A DNA stretch of 64,000 nt from Chlorobium sp. (GCA_005843825.1 SZXX01000015.1:43601-107600); one strand, 5' to 3'. Shown: positions 36,251-46,575, counted from the stretch's first letter. Notes: generated by a model not told the origin, from the sequence alone. Program-made: numbers and translations.

Positions 36251-37060
36251 TTAGTTTATTCCCAGAATAACACTAGACGCCTTGAACACTGCACAGCTCG
36301 TTCCACCCTCTTTCAATCCAAGCTTCTCGGAACTGCCATGGGTAATAATAGCGGAGATAACGTTGCCGCCCCCGATTTCAACATCAACTTCAGTGCTTAC
36401 CGGACCTTCAATAAGCTTGGTTATTTTTCCGGGCAGAACGTTGCGGGCACTTAATTTGGCATTGAGCAGCTCCTGGGCGATAATGATCGAGCTTGATTTG
36501 ATGATTGCGTAGGCATTCATACCCTCTTTAAGGCCCAGGTTATCCACGGCACCGTTTGTAATTGTTGAAACTATGCTGGTTTCTGCACTGATCTTGAGGA
36601 TGACTTCGGCGTTGACAGCCCCTTTGGTGATTTTTTCAATGGTTCCTGAAAAAACGTTGCGAGCACTTATTTTCATTGATATTCTTCTTAGAAATTGATA
36701 GAGATTATTGGTTTCTCCGAGACGGCTTTCAAGATTCTGGAGAAATTTCCGGTGTTCTTCCTGAACCACCCGAAACTGTTCGATAACTTTTTTTCCCTCT
36801 TTTGTCAAAAAGGTGCCTCCTCCCCCTTTTCCGCCTGTAACTCGATCTACAAGAGGTTTCTCGGCGAGGTTATTGACCATATTGACAAGATGCCAGGCTG
36901 TTTTATAACTGATTCCAACGGCTTTCGCTGCGCTGTTGATTGAGCCGAGCTCATCGATTTTTTCAAGCAGGGCAATTCTGTCACCACCCAGAAACTTGTT
37001 CTGTGATTTCTGAAACCAGATGGAGGCTTCAAGCCCTATATTTTCTTGTTTGCATTTCAC
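36251..37060 (-). CDS. modE: ModE-type molybdate-responsive regulator
   Basis: ModE binds molybdate and controls molybdenum uptake and molybdoenzyme genes. Residues 1-115 form the winged-helix domain (LLEKIDELGSINSAAKAVGISYKTAWHLV, RVTGGKGGGGTFLT). Two Mop/TOBE molybdate-binding domains follow, starting at about 132 (SARNVFSGTIEKITKGAVNAEV) and 205 (SARNVLPGKITKLIEGPVSTEV). The 269-residue length equals a full ModE. Its place directly after the nif operon fits a genome that must match Mo supply to nitrogenase. Spacing and the terminator at 37299 indicate its own promoter. Confidence 0.93.
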   Translation of the reverse strand: MKCKQENIGLEASIWFQKSQNKFLGGDRIALLEKIDELGSINSAAKAVGISYKTAWHLVNMVNNLAEKPLVDRVTGGKGGGGTFLTKEGKKVIEQFRVVQEEHRKFLQNLESRLGETNNLYQFLRRISMKISARNVFSGTIEKITKGAVNAEVILKISAETSIVSTITNGAVDNLGLKEGMNAYAIIKSSSIIIAQELLNAKLSARNVLPGKITKLIEGPVSTEVDVEIGGGNVISAIITHGSSEKLGLKEGGTSCAVFKASSVILGIN

Positions 37061-37298
37061 CCTGGAGTCCTGAACTGAAGTTATAAATACTTTTTTTCAA
37101 GTAGATGTGCTACCTGCACGGTAACATACAATATGTTTAAAATATTTGCTCGAAAAAATCCCGACGCCGGAGAGCGCCGGGAAGGTGTAACGGAGAAAGA
37201 ACAGGTGTTGCAGAGAAAAAGGTGGGTTCAGGGATGGGCTGTAGATTATGTTATTTCGCTATATTCTTCAAGCCATAACGCTGACTAAAAAAAACGGC

Positions 37299-37327
37299 GT
37301 GCTGTCTTAATGTTCTCCAGACAGCAC
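37299..37327 (-). terminator. Rho-independent terminator of the nif operon
   Basis: GTGCTGTCT pairs with AGACAGCAC across an 11-base loop. Read on the minus strand the hairpin is followed by GCCGTTTTTTTT. It lies 16 bases after the stop of the ferredoxin gene, the last gene of the nif run. Confidence 0.88.
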
Positions 37328-37342
37328 TAACCGGATAAAGTG

Positions 37343-37651
37343 TCAGCTTATAAGGTGGGCTTCGCAGGCTTCTCCATTCTCGAGTGCGTCGAGAATCTCG
37401 TCGATTTTTTCTTCCCCGTCGATCTCTCCATACCAGAAGTTTTCAGGATAAATGACTACGACAGGCCCTTTTTCGCAGATATTGAGGCAGCCGGTTGCTG
37501 AGACGGCTACATCAGTCATCCCGCGGTCAGAGAGTTCGCTTTCAAGGTAGGGAATAAGGCTGAGCGACTCTTTTTTGTGACAGATACCCTGAGGAGTGCC
37601 CTGGGCCCTGAAGCTTGCGCAGACAAAAATGTGATGTTTTGGTTTGTCCAT
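37343..37651 (-). CDS. [2Fe-2S] thioredoxin-like ferredoxin of the nif cluster
   Basis: The 102-residue protein has four cysteines in the thioredoxin-like ferredoxin pattern: C11 in IFVCASFRAQG, C24 in GICHKK, and C55/C59 in ATGCLNICEKGP. The segment GPVVVIYPENFWYG follows, as in Shethna-type [2Fe-2S] ferredoxins. Such proteins often lie with nif genes and may pass electrons to, or protect, nitrogenase. It comes 110 bases after nifB and just before the terminator. Confidence 0.9.
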   Translation of the reverse strand: MDKPKHHIFVCASFRAQGTPQGICHKKESLSLIPYLESELSDRGMTDVAVSATGCLNICEKGPVVVIYPENFWYGEIDGEEKIDEILDALENGEACEAHLIS

Positions 37652-37761
37652 GATGGTGGTTCGTAAGAGTTATGGTTACTGATATATTTTTTTTGATACA
37701 TGTTTGGCAGCAAGAGATCCCTCCCTTTTCTCATCCCGACGTTTGGGAGGGATCTGATCGG

Positions 37762-39036
37762 TTATCCGCACCCGCCTCCGGTTCCGGAGCAGCTTGATCC
37801 GCAGGCATGGATTTGACTGCTTTTCATGAGATGTTTCAGGTCCTGGCCATTAAAGACTCCGTGTACAGCTTCCTCGATTACTCCCTCAAGAACCATGACT
37901 TCTATGCCGTTTGCTTTCATCACTTTGGTAGGGGAGTCCCCGGCGCCATTAACGAGAAGTGCCCTGCAGTCGTGAAGTGTGTCGGCAAGCGCTTTCCACC
38001 GTTCCTGACCCCCGCCGTATGGAGGTGCTGTTCGGGAATCGACAAGGATGCAATCACCGTTTGAATGGTTGAATCCATAAATCAGAAAGCGGTCTGCTTC
38101 GCCGAGGTGCTGGTTGATCAGTACGCCTTCCATGCTGCTTACAGCAATGTAGGGACGCTTTTCCGATGGATTTTTCGGCAACGCGGCTGCCTCTGCGAGC
38201 TTCTTCATCATCTCTTCGTTGTTGAGTTCACCGATAATTCCGACCGCATCGGCACGGCATCGGGCGCAGTGCTTCATCTGGGGCAGATACTCACTGGTGG
38301 CATTCTGAATTTCTGCTACCATTTCAAGAGATGGTTCCTCAATGTTTTCAAAGACCGTTTCAGTTGTGCTGTAATAGGGCAGACAGTTCAGTATGTCAGC
38401 TCCAAGTTCAGCCACTTTTGATGCTACGGCTGTAACATGCTGATCGTTGATGCCTGGAATAATTATCGAGTTCACTTTAGCAGTTATGCCTGCCTCTTTC
38501 AGTTTTTTAAGCGACGCAAGCTGGTTTTCGATCAGCACCCTGGCGGCTTCGACATCGCGGTAGATTTTCTTTTTGTATCTGACCCAGGCGTAGACCTCCG
38601 CACCGATTACCGGATCGATAGCATTAATGGTAATGGTTACATGACTCACCTTCAGCTCAGCAAGTTCATCGATATAGGGCAGCAGTTCGAGACCGTTCGT
38701 AGCCAGGCAGAGAAGCATCTCCGGATATTTTGCCCTTACCAGCCGGAGTGTTTCCATAGTTTCATCCGGGTTGGCAAAAGGGTCTCCAGGACCTGCAATT
38801 CCCACGACGGCTATGTTTGGCGAGAGCACAAGCGCCTGTTCGAGATAGTGCAGTGCCTGCAATGGCGAAAGTATCCTGCTTGTAACGCCGGGACGGTTTT
38901 CGTTCATGCAGTCGAATTTACGATTGCAGTAGTTGCACTGGATGTTGCATTTCGGTGCAACAGGGAGGTGGATACGGCCGAACTTATGGCGCGACGCATC
39001 GTTGAAACAGGGGTGGTTTTCTATTTGTAATGACAT
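37762..39036 (-). CDS. nifB: NifB, FeMo-cofactor core (NifB-co) synthase
   Basis: NifB is the radical-SAM enzyme that fuses two Fe4S4 clusters into the carbide-bearing NifB-co. The 424-residue protein has HPCFND, the radical-SAM motif CNIQCNYCNRKFDC (C30, C34, C37), GIAGPGDPFANP and a C-terminal NifX/NafY-like domain from about residue 298 (YIAVSSMEGVLINQHLGEADRF). It ends in a Cys/Gly-rich tail (ACGSSCSGTGGGCG). It follows nifN by 12 bases. Confidence 0.97.
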   Translation of the reverse strand: MSLQIENHPCFNDASRHKFGRIHLPVAPKCNIQCNYCNRKFDCMNENRPGVTSRILSPLQALHYLEQALVLSPNIAVVGIAGPGDPFANPDETMETLRLVRAKYPEMLLCLATNGLELLPYIDELAELKVSHVTITINAIDPVIGAEVYAWVRYKKKIYRDVEAARVLIENQLASLKKLKEAGITAKVNSIIIPGINDQHVTAVASKVAELGADILNCLPYYSTTETVFENIEEPSLEMVAEIQNATSEYLPQMKHCARCRADAVGIIGELNNEEMMKKLAEAAALPKNPSEKRPYIAVSSMEGVLINQHLGEADRFLIYGFNHSNGDCILVDSRTAPPYGGGQERWKALADTLHDCRALLVNGAGDSPTKVMKANGIEVMVLEGVIEEAVHGVFNGQDLKHLMKSSQIHACGSSCSGTGGGCG

Positions 39037-39048
39037 GGTTTCCTCCCT

Positions 39049-40401
39049 TTACATGTAAGTATAGCCGATTGATGAAGCATTCTGCCGCTGTTCGATAACG
39101 GTGTTGACAATCCGGTCAAACAGTTCTTGTGTGCCTCTGTACCCGAGATGGTGCATTCTCTGGCCTCCGAACCGGTCGTGAATCGGAAAGCCGAGCCTGA
39201 TAAGCGGGATATTGTTTTTTCTTGACATTGTGTACCCTTTACTGTTGCCGATCAGAAAATCGGGTTTCAGTAACTTTGCTTCATCCTCGATATCGACAAA
39301 ATCAACACCTTCCCGCACCTTGATGCCAAGCTCATCCATACCGGGAATAAGCTCCATGATGCTTTTTCTCAAAAGGCCGCTTTTTCCGCCTGAAGCACAG
39401 AGTATTGGCGTTATGCCGATTTCAGTCAGAAACGCGGTCATGCCGACCACAAGATCCTCTTCGCCGTATATGATGACTTTCTGCTCAAAAACATATTTAT
39501 GTCCGTCAGCGTATGCGTCAATCAGGCGGCGGCGTTCATCGTCATATTTTTCAGGCCGCTCCTGCTCGGTGAGCGCTTCGAGCAGTGTGAAAAATTTGTC
39601 ACTCTCCTTGATGCCGATAGGCAGGGCCATATGATACCTTGGTACACCGAAAGCCTCCTCGAGGTACCCTGCAGCTGATTTCGATGCCTCCAGGGTTGAG
39701 CCGAACTCGATGCTTGCTACTGCACTTCCAGCCATCGCAATGGCACTTGCCGGAGTCCCGCCCGGTGGAATCCGGTGGTATTCACCCCAGGGGCCTCCGT
39801 CCATAGTCTGGGAATAGTCAGGCAGAAGCATATAAGGCACCTTGAAATCTTCAAGAATCTCCTTGAGGTACCGGATGTCCGCCGGTGATACCATGTTCGG
39901 GAAGATGTTGATCAGCTTCTCACGGGCTCCTTTTTCAGCAAGAGTTTTAACGGTTGCCCTTACAGCGGCATGAAACCCGTCGATATGGCTTCCCATATAG
40001 CTTGGCGTTGACGCATGAATCATGATCGGCATCGGTGAGCCGTTTTTAAATTCAGCCTGGTACTCCCTGATGATCATGGGTACATCATCCCCGATAGTCT
40101 CGCTCAGGCAGGTTGTGGCAATGCCGATAACTTCCGGTTTGTACTGCTTGCTGACGTTTTTCAGTCCAATCTTAAGGTTATGACTGCCGCCGAATACAGC
40201 GGTTTCTTCATGGAAGTTCGATGAAGCGATATCGATCGGTTCCTTGTAGTGGCTTATCAGATACCGGCGGATATAAGTCGCGCACCCTTGAGAGCCGTGC
40301 AGGAACGGAACGCAGTTTTCTATTCCTCTGAATGCGAGGCATGCCCCCAGAGGGTTGCAGAGCTTACAGGCGTTCTGTGTAGCTGTTTTAGCATGTTTCA
40401 T
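39049..40401 (-). CDS. nifN: NifN, FeMo-cofactor scaffold subunit
   Basis: NifN pairs with NifE as the scaffold on which NifB-co matures. It is related to NifK: CKLCNPLGACLAFRGIENCVPFLHGSQGCATYIRRYL, the SNFHEETAVFGG block and TTCLSETIGDD. The frame opens at 40434, but the ATG at 40401 overlaps the nifE stop as ATGA and has AAGGAG seven bases ahead, so I start there (450 residues, MKHAKTATQNACKL). Confidence 0.96.
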   Translation of the reverse strand: MKHAKTATQNACKLCNPLGACLAFRGIENCVPFLHGSQGCATYIRRYLISHYKEPIDIASSNFHEETAVFGGSHNLKIGLKNVSKQYKPEVIGIATTCLSETIGDDVPMIIREYQAEFKNGSPMPIMIHASTPSYMGSHIDGFHAAVRATVKTLAEKGAREKLINIFPNMVSPADIRYLKEILEDFKVPYMLLPDYSQTMDGGPWGEYHRIPPGGTPASAIAMAGSAVASIEFGSTLEASKSAAGYLEEAFGVPRYHMALPIGIKESDKFFTLLEALTEQERPEKYDDERRRLIDAYADGHKYVFEQKVIIYGEEDLVVGMTAFLTEIGITPILCASGGKSGLLRKSIMELIPGMDELGIKVREGVDFVDIEDEAKLLKPDFLIGNSKGYTMSRKNNIPLIRLGFPIHDRFGGQRMHHLGYRGTQELFDRIVNTVIEQRQNASSIGYTYM

Positions 40402-41759
40402 ATCTTGACTCCTTTTCTTGGAGCGAACTGCCATACCGGACTCATGACCGATTGATAGACCTCCAGTGCAAAATTATACATGCCCACAAATCCGGCGAGA
40501 GGAATTTTTCTCTCATGGTTGTGATCACAGAATCCAATGCCGAGTTTGAAGGCGATCGGACGTTCCTTAACACCACCGATAAGCAGATCGGCCTCTTTTT
40601 CCAGAATGAATTTTGAAAGCTCAACCGGGTTTGAATCGTCCACGATCACTGTTCCTTCATCGCACATCTCCTTCAGTCGTGCATAGTCATCCTTGTTGCC
40701 TGTCTGAGACCCGGCCAGTACCACCGACATGCCGATTGAACGGAGTGCCTTGATAAGCGAAAATGTTTTAAATGCACCACCGACATAAATCGCAGCTTTC
40801 TTGCCGGTAAGTGCTTTTTTGAATTTCTGCAGTGACGGATAAAGCTCTTTTACCTCCTCACTGACAACCTGCTTTGCAGCTTCCATAATGTCAGGGCGCT
40901 CCGGGAAATGTTTTGCAACATCGTAGAGCGATTTTGACATATCCTCAATACCGAAGTATGAGACGCGGATATAAGGAATACCGTATTTCTGCTCCATCTC
41001 TTTGGCAAGCCAGGTCATGGAACCGGAACACTGTACTACATTGAGTGAAGCACCATGTGCTCGTCTGACAGCGTCAATGCGTCCGTCACCGGTCAGGGTC
41101 GAGACCACTTCGATACCCATTTTTTCATAGTACTTCCTGATAATCCAGGCTTCCCCGGCAAGGTTGAATTCGCCAAGGATATTGATGCTGTACTTGCTGA
41201 TATTCTCGGTTGATCCAGTGCCGATAAGCTGCATCAGGGCATGGCATGCTGCTTTGTAGCCATCTTTTTTGGTACCCTTGAACCCTTCGGAGTGAACCGG
41301 GAGAACGGGGATTCCAGTCTCTTTTGCAACTTTTCTGCAGACGGCCTCAATATCATCGCCGATAAGGCCGACAATGCAGGTCGAATAAATAAAAGCTGCT
41401 TTCGGTTTATACTGCTCTATCAGTTCTATGAGCGAGTGATAGAGTTTCTTTTCGCCGCCATAAATGACGTCCATTTCCTGCAGGTCGGTGGAAAAACTCA
41501 ACCGGTGCAATTCAGGGCCTGAAGAGACAGCCCCCCGGATGTCCCACGTATAGGCGGCACATCCGATTGGACCATGAACAAGATGAAGGGCATCGGCTAC
41601 TGGATAGAGTACCACCCGGGAACCGCAGAAGACACAGGCACGCTGACTTACAGATCCTGAAAGGCTGGAGGTGTCGCAGGAAATTTCGACCTGCTCACCA
41701 CCTGTTTTCTTTTCGAAGACCTGTTTGTGTCTTCCTTCTAGAATGCTGATCTGTTCCAT
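40398..41759 (-). CDS. nifE: NifE, FeMo-cofactor scaffold subunit
   Basis: NifE, related to NifD, forms the NifEN scaffold. The 453-residue protein shows SQRACVFCGSRVVLYPVADALHLVHGPIGCAAYTWDIRGA, EKKLYHSLIELI, YSTCIVGLIGDD and VQCSGSMTWLAKEM. It is 36 bases downstream of nifK and overlaps nifN by four bases, so NifE and NifN are made together. Confidence 0.96.
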   Translation of the reverse strand: MEQISILEGRHKQVFEKKTGGEQVEISCDTSSLSGSVSQRACVFCGSRVVLYPVADALHLVHGPIGCAAYTWDIRGAVSSGPELHRLSFSTDLQEMDVIYGGEKKLYHSLIELIEQYKPKAAFIYSTCIVGLIGDDIEAVCRKVAKETGIPVLPVHSEGFKGTKKDGYKAACHALMQLIGTGSTENISKYSINILGEFNLAGEAWIIRKYYEKMGIEVVSTLTGDGRIDAVRRAHGASLNVVQCSGSMTWLAKEMEQKYGIPYIRVSYFGIEDMSKSLYDVAKHFPERPDIMEAAKQVVSEEVKELYPSLQKFKKALTGKKAAIYVGGAFKTFSLIKALRSIGMSVVLAGSQTGNKDDYARLKEMCDEGTVIVDDSNPVELSKFILEKEADLLIGGVKERPIAFKLGIGFCDHNHERKIPLAGFVGMYNFALEVYQSVMSPVWQFAPRKGVKI

Positions 41760-41795
41760 AGCGTAACCACGTTAACAATGTTGTACTGCTTTTTA

Positions 41796-43178
41796 CTACA
41801 TGACCAGTTCAAACTTTTCTTCAAGCGCATCGCGATCCTGGCGGTCAAGCAGGGCAGTGAGAATCTTTTCAACCAGTCTCAAGCCGCCGCTGTACCCGAC
41901 ATTCGGGAAGTAGCTGTGACCGATACGGTCAAGAATCGGGAAGCCGAACCTGATAAATGGAACGTCTTCGTCACGGGCCATATACTTGCCATAGGTGTTG
42001 CCGATCAGAAGGTCAACAGGCTCATTCTTCATCCACTGGTGAAGCAGGAACATATCTGCGCCAATACCGTTTTTGAACTTTGTTTCCGGTGATCTGGCAT
42101 CAAGAATATCGCGCATGGTTTTCTCAAAGCGCTGGCCTGGTGTACCGCTGACGATCTGGACCGGTTTCATGTTCAGGTCGAGCAAAAACTCCGTGAGCGG
42201 AACCAGCTGGTCAGGGTCGCCGAAGAGCGCTACCCTTTTGCCGTAGAGATACTGTTCCATATCAGCGATAACATCAACAAGACGTCCCCTGTCAGCTGTA
42301 ATTTCATCCGGCACTGTGACTCCGCCAATCTCGCTGAGAGACATGATGAATCGGTCAGTTGCAGTAAGGCCAATCGGAACCTCAAGCGTTTCAAACGGGA
42401 CTTTGCACTTCTTTTCCAGAGCGATTGCTGCAGGTTCAGCACTGATGCTGCCGAGTGCAATCGTATGCAGGCTGTCTCCGATACTTTCCAGCTCCGGTAT
42501 TGTGGTGCCGCCTTTAGGGTAGAACTCATGCTTGCCGGTCTGAGGAGCATCAAGCACATCAGAGGTATCCGGGAAAAGAACAATGTTGACTCCCAGTTCT
42601 TTTGCCAGACGCTTGATTTCACGCATGTCCGAAGGTTCCATCCAGCCGGCAATAATGTTGATCTGGTTTTTCTTTACGCCGGTTGAAACAGCAAACTGTT
42701 GAGCTATGCCGGTTACCATATTTGCATAGCCGGTCACGTGTGAGCCGATAAAGCTTGGTGTGCTTGCAAAAATCACACGCTTGCCTTCCGGTATTTTGCC
42801 GTCATCCTTTGCTTTTCTTGTGATCTGCTGCAAGTCATCACCGATGGTTTCAGACAGACAGGTTGAGTGCACTGCAATTATATCAGGCTCGTAAACCGAA
42901 AAGATGGTATCAATTGCTGCCAGGAGGTTTGCCTGACCACCAAAAACCGATGCTCCTTCGGTAAATGAACTGGTTGCCGCCATAACAGGCTCTTTGTAGT
43001 GACGGGTCAGGGTGCTGCGATGATACGAGCAGCAACCCTGTGAGCCATGGCTGTGAGGCAGACAGCCATGAATACCAAGCGCTGCATACATGGCTCCGAT
43101 CGGCTGGCAGGTTTTTGCCGGGTTGATCGTAAGCCCTTCACGCTCTTTAACCTCTTTTGATGTGTGTCTTAATAGCAT
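41796..43178 (-). CDS. nifK: Nitrogenase MoFe protein beta subunit
   Basis: NifK shares the P-cluster with NifD. At 460 residues it lacks the long N-terminal extension of the Azotobacter type. P-cluster cysteines are visible in AKTCQPIGAMYAALGIHGC (C24), GSQGCCSYHRS and HSTCLSETIGDD. TSSFTEGASVFGG and STPSFIGSHVTGY are also characteristic. The gap to nifD is 27 bases. Confidence 0.97.
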   Translation of the reverse strand: MLLRHTSKEVKEREGLTINPAKTCQPIGAMYAALGIHGCLPHSHGSQGCCSYHRSTLTRHYKEPVMAATSSFTEGASVFGGQANLLAAIDTIFSVYEPDIIAVHSTCLSETIGDDLQQITRKAKDDGKIPEGKRVIFASTPSFIGSHVTGYANMVTGIAQQFAVSTGVKKNQINIIAGWMEPSDMREIKRLAKELGVNIVLFPDTSDVLDAPQTGKHEFYPKGGTTIPELESIGDSLHTIALGSISAEPAAIALEKKCKVPFETLEVPIGLTATDRFIMSLSEIGGVTVPDEITADRGRLVDVIADMEQYLYGKRVALFGDPDQLVPLTEFLLDLNMKPVQIVSGTPGQRFEKTMRDILDARSPETKFKNGIGADMFLLHQWMKNEPVDLLIGNTYGKYMARDEDVPFIRFGFPILDRIGHSYFPNVGYSGGLRLVEKILTALLDRQDRDALEEKFELVM

Positions 43179-43205
43179 AATTCAATAGTCTCCGTTTTCC
43201 TTTCA

Positions 43206-44852
43206 TTACTGTGTAACGTAACTGGCTTCAAGTCCTTTACTTTTTCCGTTTGTGGCTCCCGTTTTCTGCCATGGTGCTTTAATCAGTTTCCATACAGGAT
43301 TGTTCACCATGCGATCGATATCTTTATAGAAGTTCACCGCACCCTCAAAGCCTGTGTAAGGTCCGCCGTAGTCGTAGCTGTGAAGCTGTTTCAAAGGGAC
43401 ACCCATCTTCTGTACAACATATTTTTCCTTGATGCCTGCGCAGAAAATATCCGGCTTGTATATCTCAATCAGTTTTTCAGACTCATAATGGCTGAGGTCA
43501 TCAACCACAAGTGACTTTTTCGTCATTTGCTGCATCATGCCTGAGTAGCCGTTGATCTCAAGTCCTTTTTCCTTCAGAGCTTCAAGTTCAGCGTCTGTCT
43601 TCCGGGGATTGTAGAGTTCCGGATCAGGCAGAACCTTGAGCTCCTCAATGTTTTTGCTGTCGGCATCGATCTTGATGGTTGGCAGTACATCACGGCCTTC
43701 ATAGTCATCACGGTGAGCAAACTCATAACCCGCAGCAACTGTTGTCATGCCAAGTTCGGTAAAGAGATCCTGGTAGTGGTGAGCTCTCGAGCCACCGACA
43801 AAGAGCATTGCAGTCTTTCCCGTTGTCCTTGGAAGGATTTCGTCGATGACTGCTTTCACCTTCGGCATCTCCTCGGCAATCACCGCTTCGACCTGGGCCC
43901 TGAGCTCATCATCATCAAAGTATTCGGCAATTTTCCGCAATGACTTTGCTGACGACTCGGCACCGACAAAGCTGACCTTCATCCATGGGATTCCATATTT
44001 GGTTTCCATCATGTCACCCATATAGTTGATCGAACGGTGACACTGGATCACGTTAAGATCAGCCATGTGAGAGTTTTCAAGCTGTTTTATAGTCGAGTTG
44101 CCGCTGAATGATGAAATCAGTGTCAGTCCTGCTTTCTCGAAAATGCGCTCGATTTCAAAAGCATCGCCGCCAATGTTGTATTCGCCAAGAAGGTTCAGTT
44201 TAAACTTGCCTTCACTCGGGGTGTTATCGCGACCGACCATATGCTTGAACACACCGTTGTTGGCAATGTGGTGACCGGCAGACTGGCTGACGCCTCTATA
44301 CCCTTCGCAGCTGAAGCCGAAAACGTTACAGTCCCCAAACTTTTCGCGCATCTCTTTGGATGCAGCATGAACGTCATCACCGATCAGACCGACCGGACAG
44401 GTCGAAAAAATAGCGATGGATTTCGGATGAAAGAGGTCATAGGCCTCCTGGATAGCCTGTTTGAGCTTCTTTTCACCACCAAAGACAACGTTCTCCTCCT
44501 GCATGTCGGTTGAAAAACAGTAGGGGATGTAGTTGGCATCCGTCAAAGACTCTGTTCTCGTCTGGTTACGGCGGGTCATCCATGCATAAAAACTGCATCC
44601 GATCGGACCGTGGACGATGTTGACGATATCACGTGTAGGTCCGAGTACCACACCTTTACAACCAGCATAGGAACAGCCGCGCTGTGTGATGATTCCTGGA
44701 ACGGTACGGACGTTGGCCTGTACTTCCGGAATGATTTGAGGGTCGTTGACGATAATCGACTTGGCGCGTTTTTTTGCAACCTTGGCCGGATATTTTTGTA
44801 TCAGTTCCTCCTTGACTACCGAAGGATCTGGAAAATGTGTGTTCGTTCCCAT
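43206..44852 (-). CDS. nifD: Nitrogenase MoFe protein alpha subunit
   Basis: NifD holds the FeMo-cofactor and half of the P-cluster. P-cluster cysteines lie in QRGCSYAGCKG (C60/C65), HGPIGCSFYAW (C86) and STCPVGLIGDD (C152). Cofactor ligands are C271 in VIQCHRSINYM and H491 in LHSYDYGGPYTGFEG. At 548 residues it is longer than the Azotobacter protein because of about 60 extra residues at about 385-445, an insertion of the kind seen in nitrogenases of anaerobes such as clostridia. The FeMo-type histidine and neighbouring nifEN genes argue for a Mo enzyme rather than a V or Fe-only one. Confidence 0.97.
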   Translation of the reverse strand: MGTNTHFPDPSVVKEELIQKYPAKVAKKRAKSIIVNDPQIIPEVQANVRTVPGIITQRGCSYAGCKGVVLGPTRDIVNIVHGPIGCSFYAWMTRRNQTRTESLTDANYIPYCFSTDMQEENVVFGGEKKLKQAIQEAYDLFHPKSIAIFSTCPVGLIGDDVHAASKEMREKFGDCNVFGFSCEGYRGVSQSAGHHIANNGVFKHMVGRDNTPSEGKFKLNLLGEYNIGGDAFEIERIFEKAGLTLISSFSGNSTIKQLENSHMADLNVIQCHRSINYMGDMMETKYGIPWMKVSFVGAESSAKSLRKIAEYFDDDELRAQVEAVIAEEMPKVKAVIDEILPRTTGKTAMLFVGGSRAHHYQDLFTELGMTTVAAGYEFAHRDDYEGRDVLPTIKIDADSKNIEELKVLPDPELYNPRKTDAELEALKEKGLEINGYSGMMQQMTKKSLVVDDLSHYESEKLIEIYKPDIFCAGIKEKYVVQKMGVPLKQLHSYDYGGPYTGFEGAVNFYKDIDRMVNNPVWKLIKAPWQKTGATNGKSKGLEASYVTQ

Positions 44853-44889
44853 GTAACTGTCTCCGTTTACACCTTAATAATTGATCTTC

Positions 44890-45267
44890 TTAGTTCAGCG
44901 CTTCCCTGTCTTTTTCTCCAGTCCTGACCCTGATGGTTTCAATGATCGGCGTTACAAATATTTTGCCGTCACCGGGTTTTCCGGTCTGGTTTGTTTTAAT
45001 GATGGTGTCGATTGCTGTTTTGCATAACTCTTCAGGCACGACAACGGTGACAATCCGCTTGGAAACCAGTCTTGGTGCACTGCCCAGCTGCGCGATAGCC
45101 TCTGAATGGCCTGCTTCAGCGCCTTTGAGAATGTCGGAGTGAACCAGCCCTTTACCGCGACCCATAACCCTTCCTGTAGCTGTAAAGGCAGGAATTCCTG
45201 CATCGATAAGCGCCTGCTTGGTCTCGTTGACTTTGTTGATCCGGATTACCGCAATGATTTCTTTCAT
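44890..45267 (-). CDS. nifI2: NifI2, PII-family nitrogenase regulator
   Basis: The 125-residue PII-family protein (MKEIIAVIRINKVNETKQALIDAGIPAFTATGRVMGRGKG, VTVVVPEELCKTAID, GDGKIFVTPI) differs from GlnB in its T-loop region (LVHSDILKGAEAGHSEAIAQLGSAPRLVSKR). In archaea and anaerobes, NifI1 and NifI2 together bind the MoFe protein and stop nitrogen fixation when ammonium is plentiful; 2-oxoglutarate relieves this. It lies between nifI1 (two bases) and nifD, the expected place. Confidence 0.95.
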   Translation of the reverse strand: MKEIIAVIRINKVNETKQALIDAGIPAFTATGRVMGRGKGLVHSDILKGAEAGHSEAIAQLGSAPRLVSKRIVTVVVPEELCKTAIDTIIKTNQTGKPGDGKIFVTPIIETIRVRTGEKDREALN

Positions 45268-45269
45268 TG

Positions 45270-45626
45270 TTATGCCTCCTCTACTGATGCGAGCGATGGT
45301 TCAGTTTCTTTTTCACCAGAACTGATGGTGTAAACCTCTTCTACGGCTGAAATAAAAATCTTTCCATCACCGAATTTGCCCTCAGCACCTGATTTTGCAT
45401 TATCCATGATAGCCCTTACCACGAAATCTTTATCGCTATCAGGAACCACAACAATGAGCATCTCTTTTGGGATTTCATCATAGATCACGTCACCGACCTG
45501 AAGTCCACGCTGTTTACCGCGTCCGACAACGGCAATTTTGGTTACAGCTGAATATCCGGCATCGAGCAGCCCTTGCATGACGTCATATACCTTTTCCGGT
45601 CTGACGATTGTTCTGATCATTAACAT
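45270..45626 (-). CDS. nifI1: NifI1, PII-family nitrogenase regulator
   Basis: The 118-residue PII-family protein (MIRTIVRPEKVYDVMQGLLDAGYSAVTKIAVVGRGKQRG, MLIVVVPDSDKDFVVRAI, GDGKIFISAVEEVYTI) has the short GLQVGDVIYDEIPKEM loop of NifI1. It would act with NifI2 to switch nitrogenase off after ammonium addition. The start may be ATG 45626 or ATG 45620. It follows nifH by 20 bases. Confidence 0.95.
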   Translation of the reverse strand: MLMIRTIVRPEKVYDVMQGLLDAGYSAVTKIAVVGRGKQRGLQVGDVIYDEIPKEMLIVVVPDSDKDFVVRAIMDNAKSGAEGKFGDGKIFISAVEEVYTISSGEKETEPSLASVEEA

Positions 45627-45646
45627 GTGTGTGTTCTCCGTTTTTA

Positions 45647-46483
<837 letters not shown>

Positions 46484-46559
46484 TTAGGTTTACGATCTCT
46501 TTCTTATCAGATATTCAGAATAAAGCCACTTTCTGCCTGAATATTTATGCTCTTCTTAT

Positions 46560-46575
46560 TGCAATATGCGTGCCA
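46560..46575 (-). promoter_or_regulatory. Sigma-54 (-24/-12) promoter of the nif operon
   Basis: On the minus strand the sequence TGGCACGCATATTGCA matches the consensus TGGCAC-N5-TTGCA at every position. Transcription would start near 46549, about 78 bases ahead of nifH. No clear TGT-N10-ACA NifA site was found upstream, but a nifA gene lies 4 kb away. Confidence 0.92.
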
